From the NCBI GenBank assembly GCA_001919285.1, contig MNHO01000013.1, forward strand, positions 1-36,694: a stretch of 36,694 nucleotides of DNA, in the 5' to 3' direction. A program made the translations under genes and the position numbers. Under the pieces are notes generated by a model that ran no database searches, had not been told where the DNA came from, and saw nothing but the letters and a program-made list of their open reading frames with translations. The DNA comes from an archaeon 13_1_40CM_2_52_13. GTDB taxonomy: Archaea; Thermoproteota; Bathyarchaeia; 40CM-2-53-6. Of the stretch, positions 8,049 through 14,179 are shown piece after piece; the stretch's first letter is position 1; each line of letters begins with the position of its first letter.

Positions 8049-8753
8049 ATGATTAGACCAGAAAATAGAAGACAATGGGTTCCTAAAACTGCAGAGTTAA
8101 CCCTCTCCGCTGGCCTGGCAGCTACCTACATTATCACAACGTTCATCCCGCTGACGCCGTTCATCGGTGGTCCTGGCTTCATCACCCTCGAAATCGTCAT
8201 GCTACCAATAATCGCCGCACTCCTACGACCCATCCCGGCATTCGCAACAGTATTCGTCGGCAGCCTAGGAATGGCCCTTGGACAGCCCAGCTTCTACCAA
8301 GTCTTCGGACTACCCGGACTCCTCATCCCCCTAGTCGCTGTCGGAGCTGGAAGCATAGCCTTCCACTACCGTCTGGGACCCATCGTCCCATGGGCCTATG
8401 TCCTAGCAGGCGCAGTCTACTACATCGCCTTATCCAAAGGCGGCACTCTCTTCTGGCTCGTCCCGTACCTTTTCGTCATCGTCTCCCTGCCCGTAGCCTT
8501 TCGACTGAAAAGCAATCCACGAATCGGATTACTGACTTTCTACATCGCCATCACTGAGCAAGTCACGCTGAACATTCTCAGCATAAGCATCCTGAGCCTC
8601 ACTGGACCAGTCTGGGCAGTGATAACACCCCTGATGTACGTGGAGCGGACAATAGCCACGCTCGGAGGAGCGGCTGGAATCGTTGCCCTTAAATCGGGAC
8701 TTGGAGGCAGACTCGACCTAATGGATCAGTCGTCGAGGGAGGTGAGACAGTAG
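8049..8753 (+). CDS. Polytopic membrane protein, ECF S-component-like
   Basis: A 234-residue, strongly hydrophobic protein with about six or seven transmembrane helices. Its size, helix number and short loops, with an early PFIGGPGFITLE segment, resemble the substrate-binding S component of energy-coupling-factor vitamin transporters. I see no decisive family motif. It starts at ATG 8049 behind a strong GGGAGG site and a structured leader. A 66-residue zinc-ribbon gene follows after 2 nt, so they are co-transcribed. No ECF ATPase or T subunit is in the window, but S components often share a module encoded elsewhere. Alternative: an unrelated integral membrane protein of unknown role. Confidence 0.6.
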   Translation: MIRPENRRQWVPKTAELTLSAGLAATYIITTFIPLTPFIGGPGFITLEIVMLPIIAALLRPIPAFATVFVGSLGMALGQPSFYQVFGLPGLLIPLVAVGAGSIAFHYRLGPIVPWAYVLAGAVYYIALSKGGTLFWLVPYLFVIVSLPVAFRLKSNPRIGLLTFYIAITEQVTLNILSISILSLTGPVWAVITPLMYVERTIATLGGAAGIVALKSGLGGRLDLMDQSSREVRQ

Positions 8754-8755
8754 AA

Positions 8756-8956
8756 ATGTGTGTTACACCAGTCGTGAAATGCTGGCATTGTGGAGAATGG
8801 TTCGTCAAGAAATCTGACAGAGAGAGCTTCGAGGCATGTCCGAGCTGTGGAAAGGGCTTCGAACAGCTCAGCCCTGAGGCACAGCGGGCTGTGAAGGCTA
8901 CACTAGCGCCATTCTTCGAAGTACCTAGGCTGAAGACAGAAAATATCGCAGCCTAG
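8756..8956 (+). CDS. Small zinc-ribbon protein
   Basis: This 66-residue protein has a four-cysteine zinc ribbon: C-W-H-C near residue 9 and C-P-S-C near residue 28, separated by a short hydrophilic loop. A helical C-terminal tail (LSPEAQRAVKATLAPFF) follows. Only 2 nt separate its ATG from the stop of the membrane protein, so it is translated from the same mRNA. Small ribbons like this often act as adaptors or regulators. Nothing in the sequence gives a specific role. Confidence 0.75.
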   Translation: MCVTPVVKCWHCGEWFVKKSDRESFEACPSCGKGFEQLSPEAQRAVKATLAPFFEVPRLKTENIAA

Positions 8957-8971
8957 GTCGCCTCCATTTTT

Positions 8972-8985
8972 CTTGCACTAGCAAG
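8972..8985 (+). terminator. Short hairpin after the zinc-ribbon gene
   Basis: CTTGC-ACTA-GCAAG forms a 5-bp stem, preceded by a T-rich stretch (8967-8971). It lies 16 nt after the stop of the upstream gene. Archaeal termination depends mainly on T-runs, so the T-rich part may matter more than the hairpin. Confidence 0.25.
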
Positions 8986-9099
8986 TGCCCAAGGCTTTCG
9001 TGTTTCACGAGGCGCATTGTTGGGACTGTTACCAGATTTTCAAGGCATGAGTTAGGTGTGGAATTTGACCAACCATGAGCCTCCTAACACTCGGTCCTA

Positions 9100-9471
9100 A
9101 TGAATTCGAAGAAGAAACCTAAGACCCGTTCAAAATCTAAAGCCCATACAAGATCCAGAGCGCATGCAAAAAGCAAGACTCATCCTCGCACCAGGACAAA
9201 GACTGCTCATTCGGCCATCGTCGAATCGGTTCCTAGCCCGAATGTCACCCTGAATCCTGCGCTGAAGACGTGTCAGGAGGTAGAAGTCGGCGACATCGGG
9301 GGATTCGGCAGTCCAGATGAACTGGAGGAGCATGAGAAACGTTGCGCCGAGCCCGCCACAGAGTTCTGCAGCAACTGCGGCAGGAACCTATGCCGCAACC
9401 ACTACGATCTGATCCATAGAGACCACGATACCAGCGGACACTCCACCGGCTCCACCATCGCCCAGCAGTAG
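9100..9471 (+). CDS. B-box-like zinc-binding protein, paralog B
   Basis: A 123-residue paralog of the minus-strand protein at 7454-7828. The C-terminal domain carries C58, C82, C90-x2-C93, C98, H101, H106 and H109, with the same spacing from 82 onward, and shared GGFGS, ATEFC and HYD-x-x-HR-x-H blocks. The N-terminal 37 residues differ: they are a repetitive Lys/Arg/Ser/Thr/His tail with repeated K-x-R/S-x steps, resembling the basic tails of chromatin or nucleic-acid-binding proteins. The ATG at 9100 begins this tail. The two copies flank the S-component-like operon in opposite orientations, probably from an old local duplication. Molecular function unknown; DNA or RNA association is plausible. 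Confidence 0.75.
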   Translation: MNSKKKPKTRSKSKAHTRSRAHAKSKTHPRTRTKTAHSAIVESVPSPNVTLNPALKTCQEVEVGDIGGFGSPDELEEHEKRCAEPATEFCSNCGRNLCRNHYDLIHRDHDTSGHSTGSTIAQQ

Positions 9472-9768
9472 AAGATCCCGGGCCTAACCCTGATAGTCCC
9501 CTGCAAAACGTCTTAGAGTTGCCTTGGAATCGAAAAACTGTCCACCTTCATGCTAATTCTCCAGAATCCCCGATGACAAACCAAACGTCCAACCTAACAT
9601 CTCCGAGTAAAGTCTCGAATGGTCTAGAATTCTAGAATATTTTTGAAATCGACCCATCCTCGAGTGACAGTTCCGGTTGATCCTATTTCCAGTTCTGGGC
9701 TAACGGCCAGTCTCTTTCTTTCTCGGTAGATGTGTGGGGGCGAATGGTCAACGACTATTATGCGGGTT
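9472..9768 (+). other. Intergenic stretch between convergent genes
   Basis: About 300 bases with no credible gene, between the 3' ends of paralog B and the HTH-10 regulator. It holds T-rich stretches suitable for termination, a 14-bp perfect palindrome (9623-9636) and a 14-base exact match to the archaeal 16S rRNA 5'-end consensus (9671-9684), both listed separately. Short plus-strand frames running from about 9730 into the regulator are shadows of it. Confidence 0.6.
9623..9636. repeat. 14-bp perfect palindrome
   Basis: TCTAGAATTCTAGA is self-complementary and is followed by an A/T-rich stretch with a T5 run. It lies between two convergent genes, so it is more likely part of a terminator region than an operator. 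Confidence 0.4.
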
Positions 9769-10578
9769 TCAGTTGTTTCTCGTCTTTGCTGCTGTCTGGA
9801 CAGCGAGCTGCTTCAGGAATCGGGTCCCAACAGGATCCGTCGCAGCCCGAGTCTTGCTGGTAAACGGCGACTCTGGGACCCTAGCATACATCATCATGTA
9901 CGGGGCCATCGCCAGGACAATCTTGCTCTCCGCCTTACGAATATGCTCCTCAAGAGTGCTGCGCGGCGTTCCCAGTTTCCCAGCCAACTCATCCGCAGTC
10001 GTCCGTTTCGGAATCTCGTAATATCCTCCCTCAATCGCCGCCAACAAAGCCTTCATCTGCTTCTCAGTCAAATTTCCAAACAGACTGCTCAGTGACAAGA
10101 GGAAAGCGTCGTCAGTCATGCCTTCAGCAGACCCCTTGTGCAACACCTCCGTCTTGCCCATCTTGTCCAGGCCTTTGAGTAGACCCCTGACATCGTTGTC
10201 TTCGAAGCCTACTAGGCGGTGATACTCCCATCCTCCGAAGAAAACGGGTGGAGGCATCTGGAGGAAATTGTTAGCCCGGACAATTGAGCCTACAGAGGTT
10301 CCCTGTCCGACACCGCAGATACAGGTGCGGACAACCATCTGAAACTTGTCCTGGCACAGAGTCTTCGCAATGATCTTGCTCTGATATTCCTTGGAATAGT
10401 AGACGAGCTCCTTCTGCATCTCCTGAAAAGAATCAAGACCGTCAGATTCGATCTCCAGAATATCTGTATGATCGTTGCACCACAACGCGATCCTCGCTCC
10501 CGGGAACTTCTTGCTCAGACGATTGTGAGGATCCTCGTTTCTCTCGTCAGGTTGAATCCTTAGAAATAGCTCGAACAT
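9769..10578 (-). CDS. Bat-type HTH-10 transcriptional regulator
   Basis: This 269-residue protein contains a C-terminal HTH_10 (bacterio-opsin-activator-type) DNA-binding domain at about residues 167-220. LTEKQMKALLAAIEGGYYEIP is followed by a helix-turn-helix (TTADELAGKLGTPRSTLEEHI) and the trailing RKAESKI helix. The N-terminal 160 residues are a mixed alpha/beta sensor-like region with several cysteines (KTLCQDK, RTCICG), possibly redox- or metal-sensitive. The family regulates transcription in haloarchaea and thaumarchaea by responding to diverse signals. ATG 10578 is preceded by a clear TATA box (CTTATAT, 10611-10617), giving a leader of about 10 nt. No partner gene is adjacent, so its regulon cannot be inferred. 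Confidence 0.85.
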   Translation of the reverse strand: MFELFLRIQPDERNEDPHNRLSKKFPGARIALWCNDHTDILEIESDGLDSFQEMQKELVYYSKEYQSKIIAKTLCQDKFQMVVRTCICGVGQGTSVGSIVRANNFLQMPPPVFFGGWEYHRLVGFEDNDVRGLLKGLDKMGKTEVLHKGSAEGMTDDAFLLSLSSLFGNLTEKQMKALLAAIEGGYYEIPKRTTADELAGKLGTPRSTLEEHIRKAESKIVLAMAPYMMMYARVPESPFTSKTRAATDPVGTRFLKQLAVQTAAKTRNN

Positions 10579-10610
10579 ATCTTACACGAGTGGAAGTTCT
10601 CGGGACGGTG

Positions 10611-10617
10611 ATATAAG
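10611..10617 (-). promoter_or_regulatory. TATA box of the HTH-10 regulator
   Basis: CTTATAT on the minus strand is centred about 36 nt upstream of ATG 10578. It is among the clearest promoters in the window. Confidence 0.55.
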
Positions 10618-10725
10618 GCGAGTACCGGCGCACGCCAGCTAGACGGTACCGTACAGTGCCCCTCAAACTGATGCCGGCGCTCGCTTGCTCAAAGATAATC
10701 CGATCGGACGCAACATTGTCTCTCG

Positions 10726-10974
10726 GTGAAAGAGAAAATGGAAACACGAGAAGATTGGGCGAGGATAACCCGAGGAATCCAAGAAGTGTTCTCGAGTCTG
10801 ATTGGTGCAATTGGGTCCGTTCGTACAGCGAAAAAAGAGAAGAGAGCGAGGACTCGAAGCATTCAACTTGTTTCATGGGCGGGACGAGCCGATACTGATG
10901 GTTGGTTCCGGGCACAGTTGGAACGGAGCAAGAATCGAGCCCTAATCTACTACAACAAGAACCAAATCAGATAG
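10726..10974 (+). CDS. Doubtful small charged protein
   Basis: A frame of 82 codons from GTG 10726 (ATG 10738 is an alternative) encodes an amphipathic start (EDWARITRGIQEVFSSLIGAIG) followed by a basic stretch (KKEKRARTRS). It lies in the otherwise empty 490-base gap between the HTH-10 regulator and the membrane-anchored protein. It ends at TAG 10972-10974, after which the same frame stays open right into the next gene. It could be a real small gene, the decayed 5' part of the downstream gene, or chance. The rest of the gap (10618-10725) shows nothing recognisable. Confidence 0.25.
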   Translation: MKEKMETREDWARITRGIQEVFSSLIGAIGSVRTAKKEKRARTRSIQLVSWAGRADTDGWFRAQLERSKNRALIYYNKNQIR

Positions 10975-11067
10975 ACGCGCCCGACCCCCGCCACCCGCTC
11001 CCGACCGTTACAGCGACGTTTTGAGCCAGCTACAGGGAAATTCGATCCTAAGACGGACGAGCCCAAG

Positions 11068-11910
11068 TTGGCCTCTAAGCCATTAATGCTACTGGGAAAC
11101 CTTGCCAGTATACTCCTTACGATAGTCGCTCTTCTCCAAGCCCTCTCTTGGACCATTGCCGGACTGCTGATAATCGCCACGCTATCTGTCACCACACTAT
11201 TGCCCATCGGCAATGCTGTGGGCGGAACTGGCCGCTCACAGACCAAGAAACCCGCAAACCAACTGGGACTACCGGAATCAAAATATTCTCGTGAAAGAAC
11301 CCAAGATAAACAGACGGGAAGACCCCATCAAGCGCCGGCAAGAACCGAGCCGAAACCTCTTGCAAAATATGAACCGCCAAAGTCTCCGTCACAACTAAAG
11401 TCCGACTTTCAGAAGGCAATGATCCCGAAGGTCACGCCACCCAAGACGATCCCCGGAGTAGTCAGTCCCGCCAAGTCTATCCCCATGAAACCTAACGCTC
11501 CAAACCAGGGAATGCTGAAGCCGATTCCACCAAAGACCTCTGCAATGACTCCAACCTCACCGAGCCCTACCCCTTCAGAACCGGAGTTCGGCAAACCGAC
11601 AATAATTGACAGAGGAGATTATGCCAGCTACGACGTACAGTTGGACCAGGGCAAATCAATTACATGCGAAGTGACCGCGAGCGGCCGAGTCAATTTCTAC
11701 CTTCTTGACGAAGATAACCTGACGAGCCTAGACCTCGGCGAAGAGTTCTGGAGCGAAACAGGCGAAGAGGATACCGAAAAGGCAACACTGGAGTTCAAAT
11801 CTCCTGAAACCGGCAAATGGTTTCTAGTCGTTGAGAACACAGAGACAAGAGAAGTGTCGGCGACGGTCAACATCAGGAAGACTCCGCCCAAGAGTGGGCC
11901 TTCGACATAG
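11068..11910 (+). CDS. Membrane-anchored protein with Pro-rich stalk and beta-sandwich-like domain
   Basis: A 280-residue protein in three parts. Residues 1-50 form two closely spaced hydrophobic helices (LLGNLASILLTIVALLQAL and an IAGLLIIATL stretch). Residues 55-170 are a Lys/Pro/Ser/Thr-rich stalk with repeated P-K-x-x-P steps. Residues 175-275 form a beta-rich domain (DRGDYASYDVQLDQGKSI, GRVNFYLLDE, GKWFLVVEN), similar in look to the pre-peptidase or emp24/GOLD-like sandwiches fused to archaeal surface proteins. TTG 11068 is used because it keeps a lysine before the first helix; ATG 11086 is the other option. The frame is open upstream to 10975 without a better start. The function is unknown; the domain may face outward and bind ligand or protein. 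Confidence 0.7.
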   Translation: MASKPLMLLGNLASILLTIVALLQALSWTIAGLLIIATLSVTTLLPIGNAVGGTGRSQTKKPANQLGLPESKYSRERTQDKQTGRPHQAPARTEPKPLAKYEPPKSPSQLKSDFQKAMIPKVTPPKTIPGVVSPAKSIPMKPNAPNQGMLKPIPPKTSAMTPTSPSPTPSEPEFGKPTIIDRGDYASYDVQLDQGKSITCEVTASGRVNFYLLDEDNLTSLDLGEEFWSETGEEDTEKATLEFKSPETGKWFLVVENTETREVSATVNIRKTPPKSGPST

Positions 11911-11939
11911 CAGGTTTCTAGGAGTTTCCGTATCAATCA

Positions 11940-12206
11940 TTGTTCCCACTGGACCGAAACAGAATCTGTAGGCTAGGAGACCTTTCTGAGCAAAGTCTAC
12001 ATCCCTCACGGAACGGAACCAGTCTGCACAATGCAACCGTCAATGTGCACGTCGCTGCTGTATTGCCGGCTGCACCCGCCCCCTCTACGATTCTGGGACT
12101 TGCCCCCGCTATCTTCTGCGGCGTTCTCGCAGGGATAATCGCTGTTGTCGTTGCGGGAACAGTTCTCGTCCTAAGACCGAGAGGTTCTTTGGCTCGATGT
12201 GGGTAA
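11940..12206 (+). pseudogene. Remnant of a surface-protein C-terminal anchor
   Basis: The last 50 codons of this frame read like the C-terminal membrane anchor of archaeal secreted proteins: a beta strand ending (ATVNVHV), a Pro/Ala linker (PAAPAPS), one transmembrane helix (IFCGVLAGIIAVVVAG) and a short basic tail (RPRGSLAR). The codons before it (from 11940) are not protein-like and there is no plausible N-terminal domain or signal. I read it as the surviving 3' end of a larger gene. An alternative is a very small one-helix membrane protein starting at an internal codon. Confidence 0.4.
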
Positions 12207-12214
12207 GGAGAGGG

Positions 12215-12367
12215 CTATTTTTTCCAGGTGCACATCTTCTGATCAATCATGTGAGCATGCATCGGGAAGGCGTCCTGTTCAAACATCTTCAGCTTGCACT
12301 GAACCCCGTGCTTAGGGCAGACTACTTCGCAGGGCCGCATGTCCTTCTCCACTGTCGCGACTGTCAT
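12215..12367 (-). CDS. Small Cys/His protein, 50 residues
   Basis: A short frame from ATG 12367 to TAG 12215 encodes 50 residues with a dense set of potential metal ligands: C13, C17, H20, C24, H37, H39 and C46. The order C-x3-C-x2-H-x3-C followed by H-x-H and C suggests a small zinc-binding domain. Composition is otherwise charged and soluble. It lies downstream of, and on the same strand as, the CBS-like gene and its 63-residue partner, with an 80-nt gap. The plus-strand frames across it (12197-12454 and 12339-12866) look like shadows. The function is unknown. Confidence 0.55.
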   Translation of the reverse strand: MTVATVEKDMRPCEVVCPKHGVQCKLKMFEQDAFPMHAHMIDQKMCTWKK

Positions 12368-12444
12368 AGTCGCAAAGCTATCGAATCCTCTGTTATCTCC
12401 TTATCCTTTGCCAGAACCGAGCCTGCATCAAACGCTCTGTATCT

Positions 12445-12636
12445 CTACGGTTGAATGTCTAGGGCCTTCAGCTTGTAGCGAAGGTGCTTTTCCATATTCT
12501 TCGTCATTAACAGTCCGCTCTTCATGCTCTTGTAGACGAAGAGCCAGTAGTCTTTCTGAGAAGGCTCTTTCCGGCCACTGTCTAGCGTGTATAGCTCCAG
12601 TTGGTCAAGGAGATTCATCACGTCCCGATCTCTCAA
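12445..12636 (-). CDS. 63-residue protein coupled to the CBS-like gene
   Basis: Starting at TTG 12636, this gene encodes 63 mostly helical, charged residues (NLLDQLELYTLDSG, KDYWLFVYKSMKSG, HLRYKLKALDIQP). A purine-rich GGGGAGAGAGG ribosome site lies immediately upstream and 14 nt separate the start from the stop of the PLP enzyme, so the pair is co-transcribed. A longer start (12678) would overlap the enzyme gene. In eukaryotic cystathionine beta-synthase the catalytic core is followed by a regulatory domain; here a separate small protein occupies that place, but no CBS-domain motif is visible. I do not recognise the family. Confidence 0.55.
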   Translation of the reverse strand: MRDRDVMNLLDQLELYTLDSGRKEPSQKDYWLFVYKSMKSGLLMTKNMEKHLRYKLKALDIQP

Positions 12637-12650
12637 GTCCTCTCTCCCCG

Positions 12651-13613
12651 CTAAAGGAAGCCCTGTGCTTTCATCCACTGATCAGAGAAGATCTTGCCGA
12701 GATAGTTCCGCCCACTATCAGGAAGGAGAGTGACAACCGTCTGCTCTTTACTCATAGCTTCCCCGACCTTCAAAGCCGCGAAGACTGCTGCCCCCCCAGA
12801 TCCGCCGACAAGTATTCCCTCTTCCCTAGCGAGTCGCCGGGTAAGACGGAACGCGTCCCGGTCTGAGACCGTGATAACATCGTCTACCACTTTCATGTTC
12901 ATGGTCTTGGGCATGAAATCCTCTCCGATCCCTTCCAATCGGTACTGGTGGGGTTCTTCTTTTGTTCCGTGATAGCGCGAGTAGAATATTGACCCGTCAG
13001 GATCAACACCGACCACTTTGATGGTTTTCTTCTTTTCTTTCAGGAATCGACCAGTCCCGCTGATTGTCCCACCTGTCCCCATCCCACAGACGAAAACGTC
13101 TAGTTTTCCGCCAGTCTGCCTCCATATCTCCGGTCCGGTCGTCTGGTAGTGGGCCATAGGGTTCGCTTTGTTCACGTATTGGTTAGGCATGAAGGAGTTT
13201 GGCGTTTCCTTGGCAAGTCGCTCGGCTACCTTGATGTAGTGCTCAGGCGAACTCGGTGAGACGTTCGTGGGAGTTACCACCACGCGGGCCCCATAGGCTC
13301 GTAGGAGACCTCTCTTCTCCTCGCTCATTTTGTCAGGCATTGTAAAGATCATCTTGTACCCCTTGACGCATGCAGCCATCGCGAGCCCGGTACCAGTGTT
13401 CCCAGACGTCGGCTCTATGATCGTCCCGCCAGGTTTGAGGAGACCTTTCTTCTCCGCCTCCTCTATCATGACTCTGCCGATCCGATCCTTTACACTACCG
13501 CCAGGGTTAAGATTCTCAAGTTTCGCAAGAATCCTTGGTTTTGTGCCCTTGGATATCTTGGTCAGCCGAACCAGAGGAGTATTTCCGATAGCATCCAGTA
13601 TCGTGTCGTAGAC
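12651..13613 (-). CDS. Cystathionine beta-synthase/cysteine synthase-like PLP enzyme, start unresolved
   Basis: This fold-type II PLP enzyme forms C-S bonds from activated serine (cysteine or cystathionine synthesis). The frame from GTC 13613 gives 320 residues. IGNTPLVRL is near the N-terminus, the PLP Schiff-base lysine is in GGSVKDR (K42), the substrate loop is PTSGNTG, and the phosphate-binding glycine loop is GMGTGGTISG. The C-terminal LLPDSGRNYLGKIFSDQWM resembles eukaryotic CBS more than CysK. The first ATG in frame (13469) would remove the catalytic lysine, so it is not the start. Between a TAA near 13665 and residue 1 there is no ATG, GTG or TTG. TTG 13626, behind an AAGGAG site, is in another frame and would fit after a one-base change near 13614. 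Confidence 0.82.
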   Translation of the reverse strand, partial: VYDTILDAIGNTPLVRLTKISKGTKPRILAKLENLNPGGSVKDRIGRVMIEEAEKKGLLKPGGTIIEPTSGNTGTGLAMAACVKGYKMIFTMPDKMSEEKRGLLRAYGARVVVTPTNVSPSSPEHYIKVAERLAKETPNSFMPNQYVNKANPMAHYQTTGPEIWRQTGGKLDVFVCGMGTGGTISGTGRFLKEKKKTIKVVGVDPDGSIFYSRYHGTKEEPHQYRLEGIGEDFMPKTMNMKVVDDVITVSDRDAFRLTRRLAREEGILVGGSGGAAVFAALKVGEAMSKEQTVVTLLPDSGRNYLGKIFSDQWMKAQGFL

Positions 13614-13660
13614 TTCCGTAGGACAAACGCTCCTTTCTGAACATCGTGACGCTGGCGTAG

Positions 13661-13670
13661 TTTATCTAAA
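13661..13670 (-). promoter_or_regulatory. TATA-like box of the PLP enzyme gene
   Basis: TTTAGATAAA on the minus strand predicts a transcription start near 13638-13640, just upstream of an AAGGAG ribosome site (13630-13635) and TTG 13626. This supports translation starting around 13626 rather than at the ATG 13469. Confidence 0.45.
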
Positions 13671-13762
13671 TGATGGGCGCCTCCCGGCTTGACGGGTATA
13701 GGAAAGTGGATCGTCCTTGGACCCGGGATTCCATTCTGCGAAACGTCAGTCTGGGTAGGGAA

Positions 13763-13771
13763 TCTATAAAT
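13763..13771 (+). promoter_or_regulatory. TATA box ahead of the RAM-Kdp unit
   Basis: TCTATAAAT predicts transcription from about 13793, giving a leader of roughly 20 nt before ATG 13815. No comparable box is seen in the 50 bases before kdpA, so this promoter may serve the whole cluster. Confidence 0.5.
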
Positions 13772-13814
13772 CGCGGGATTGCGGGCAAGCGAAGAACCGA
13801 AACGATGAACCATC

Positions 13815-14129
13815 ATGGCTCCTCTGCTCGCATTCGTGGACATTTTCGTCGAGTCAGCCCACATGGACGAAGTAGTCCAGGCTCTAGCCAAACTGGACAA
13901 TATTGAGGAGCTCTACGAGGTTACCGGCGAGTTCGACATCGTAACCCTCGTCTCAGCAGACGATATCGAGGAATTCAGGGATGTCCTGAAGAACAAGATC
14001 ATGAAAATCAAGGGTGTCAAGAGCACCGTCAGCTCCATCGTCCTGAAAACCCACAAGGGAGCCCGACTCACCGGCGAGTTTCTCAATCCAACCGCTCACG
14101 CGTCGGTGGCCGTTAGCCACAAAGACTAG
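13815..14129 (+). CDS. Stand-alone Lrp/AsnC ligand-binding (RAM) domain protein
   Basis: A 104-residue protein consisting only of the alpha-beta RAM domain of Lrp/AsnC regulators, with no DNA-binding helix-turn-helix. The fold is visible as LLAFVDIFVES, a helix with VVQALAKLDN, the VTGEFDIVTLVSADD strand-turn typical of the family, and the VKSTVSSIVLKTHK closing strand. Such proteins assemble into rings or dimers and bind amino acids or other small effectors, often modulating full-length Lrp partners. The gene is 50 nt upstream of kdpA with no obvious promoter between them, so it heads the potassium-uptake unit. A regulatory role for Kdp expression or activity is inference from this position. 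Confidence 0.85.
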   Translation: MAPLLAFVDIFVESAHMDEVVQALAKLDNIEELYEVTGEFDIVTLVSADDIEEFRDVLKNKIMKIKGVKSTVSSIVLKTHKGARLTGEFLNPTAHASVAVSHKD

Positions 14130-14179
14130 TACCGAGCCAATCATGAGACCGCTGCTCAGCAAATGGGAGCCTTCCTGCC

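Noticed and set aside
10547-10915. Minus-strand 122-codon frame before the HTH-10 regulator
   Set aside because: Composition is not protein-like and it contains the regulator's TATA box and start codon.
10972-10974. TAG as a pyrrolysine codon
   Set aside because: TAG is the ordinary stop of many genes here (for example 8753, 9471, 12651), and no pyl genes or methylamine methyltransferase are seen.
12339-12866. Plus-strand 175-codon frame
   Set aside because: It lies antisense to the CBS-like gene and its partner, both of which have conserved motifs.
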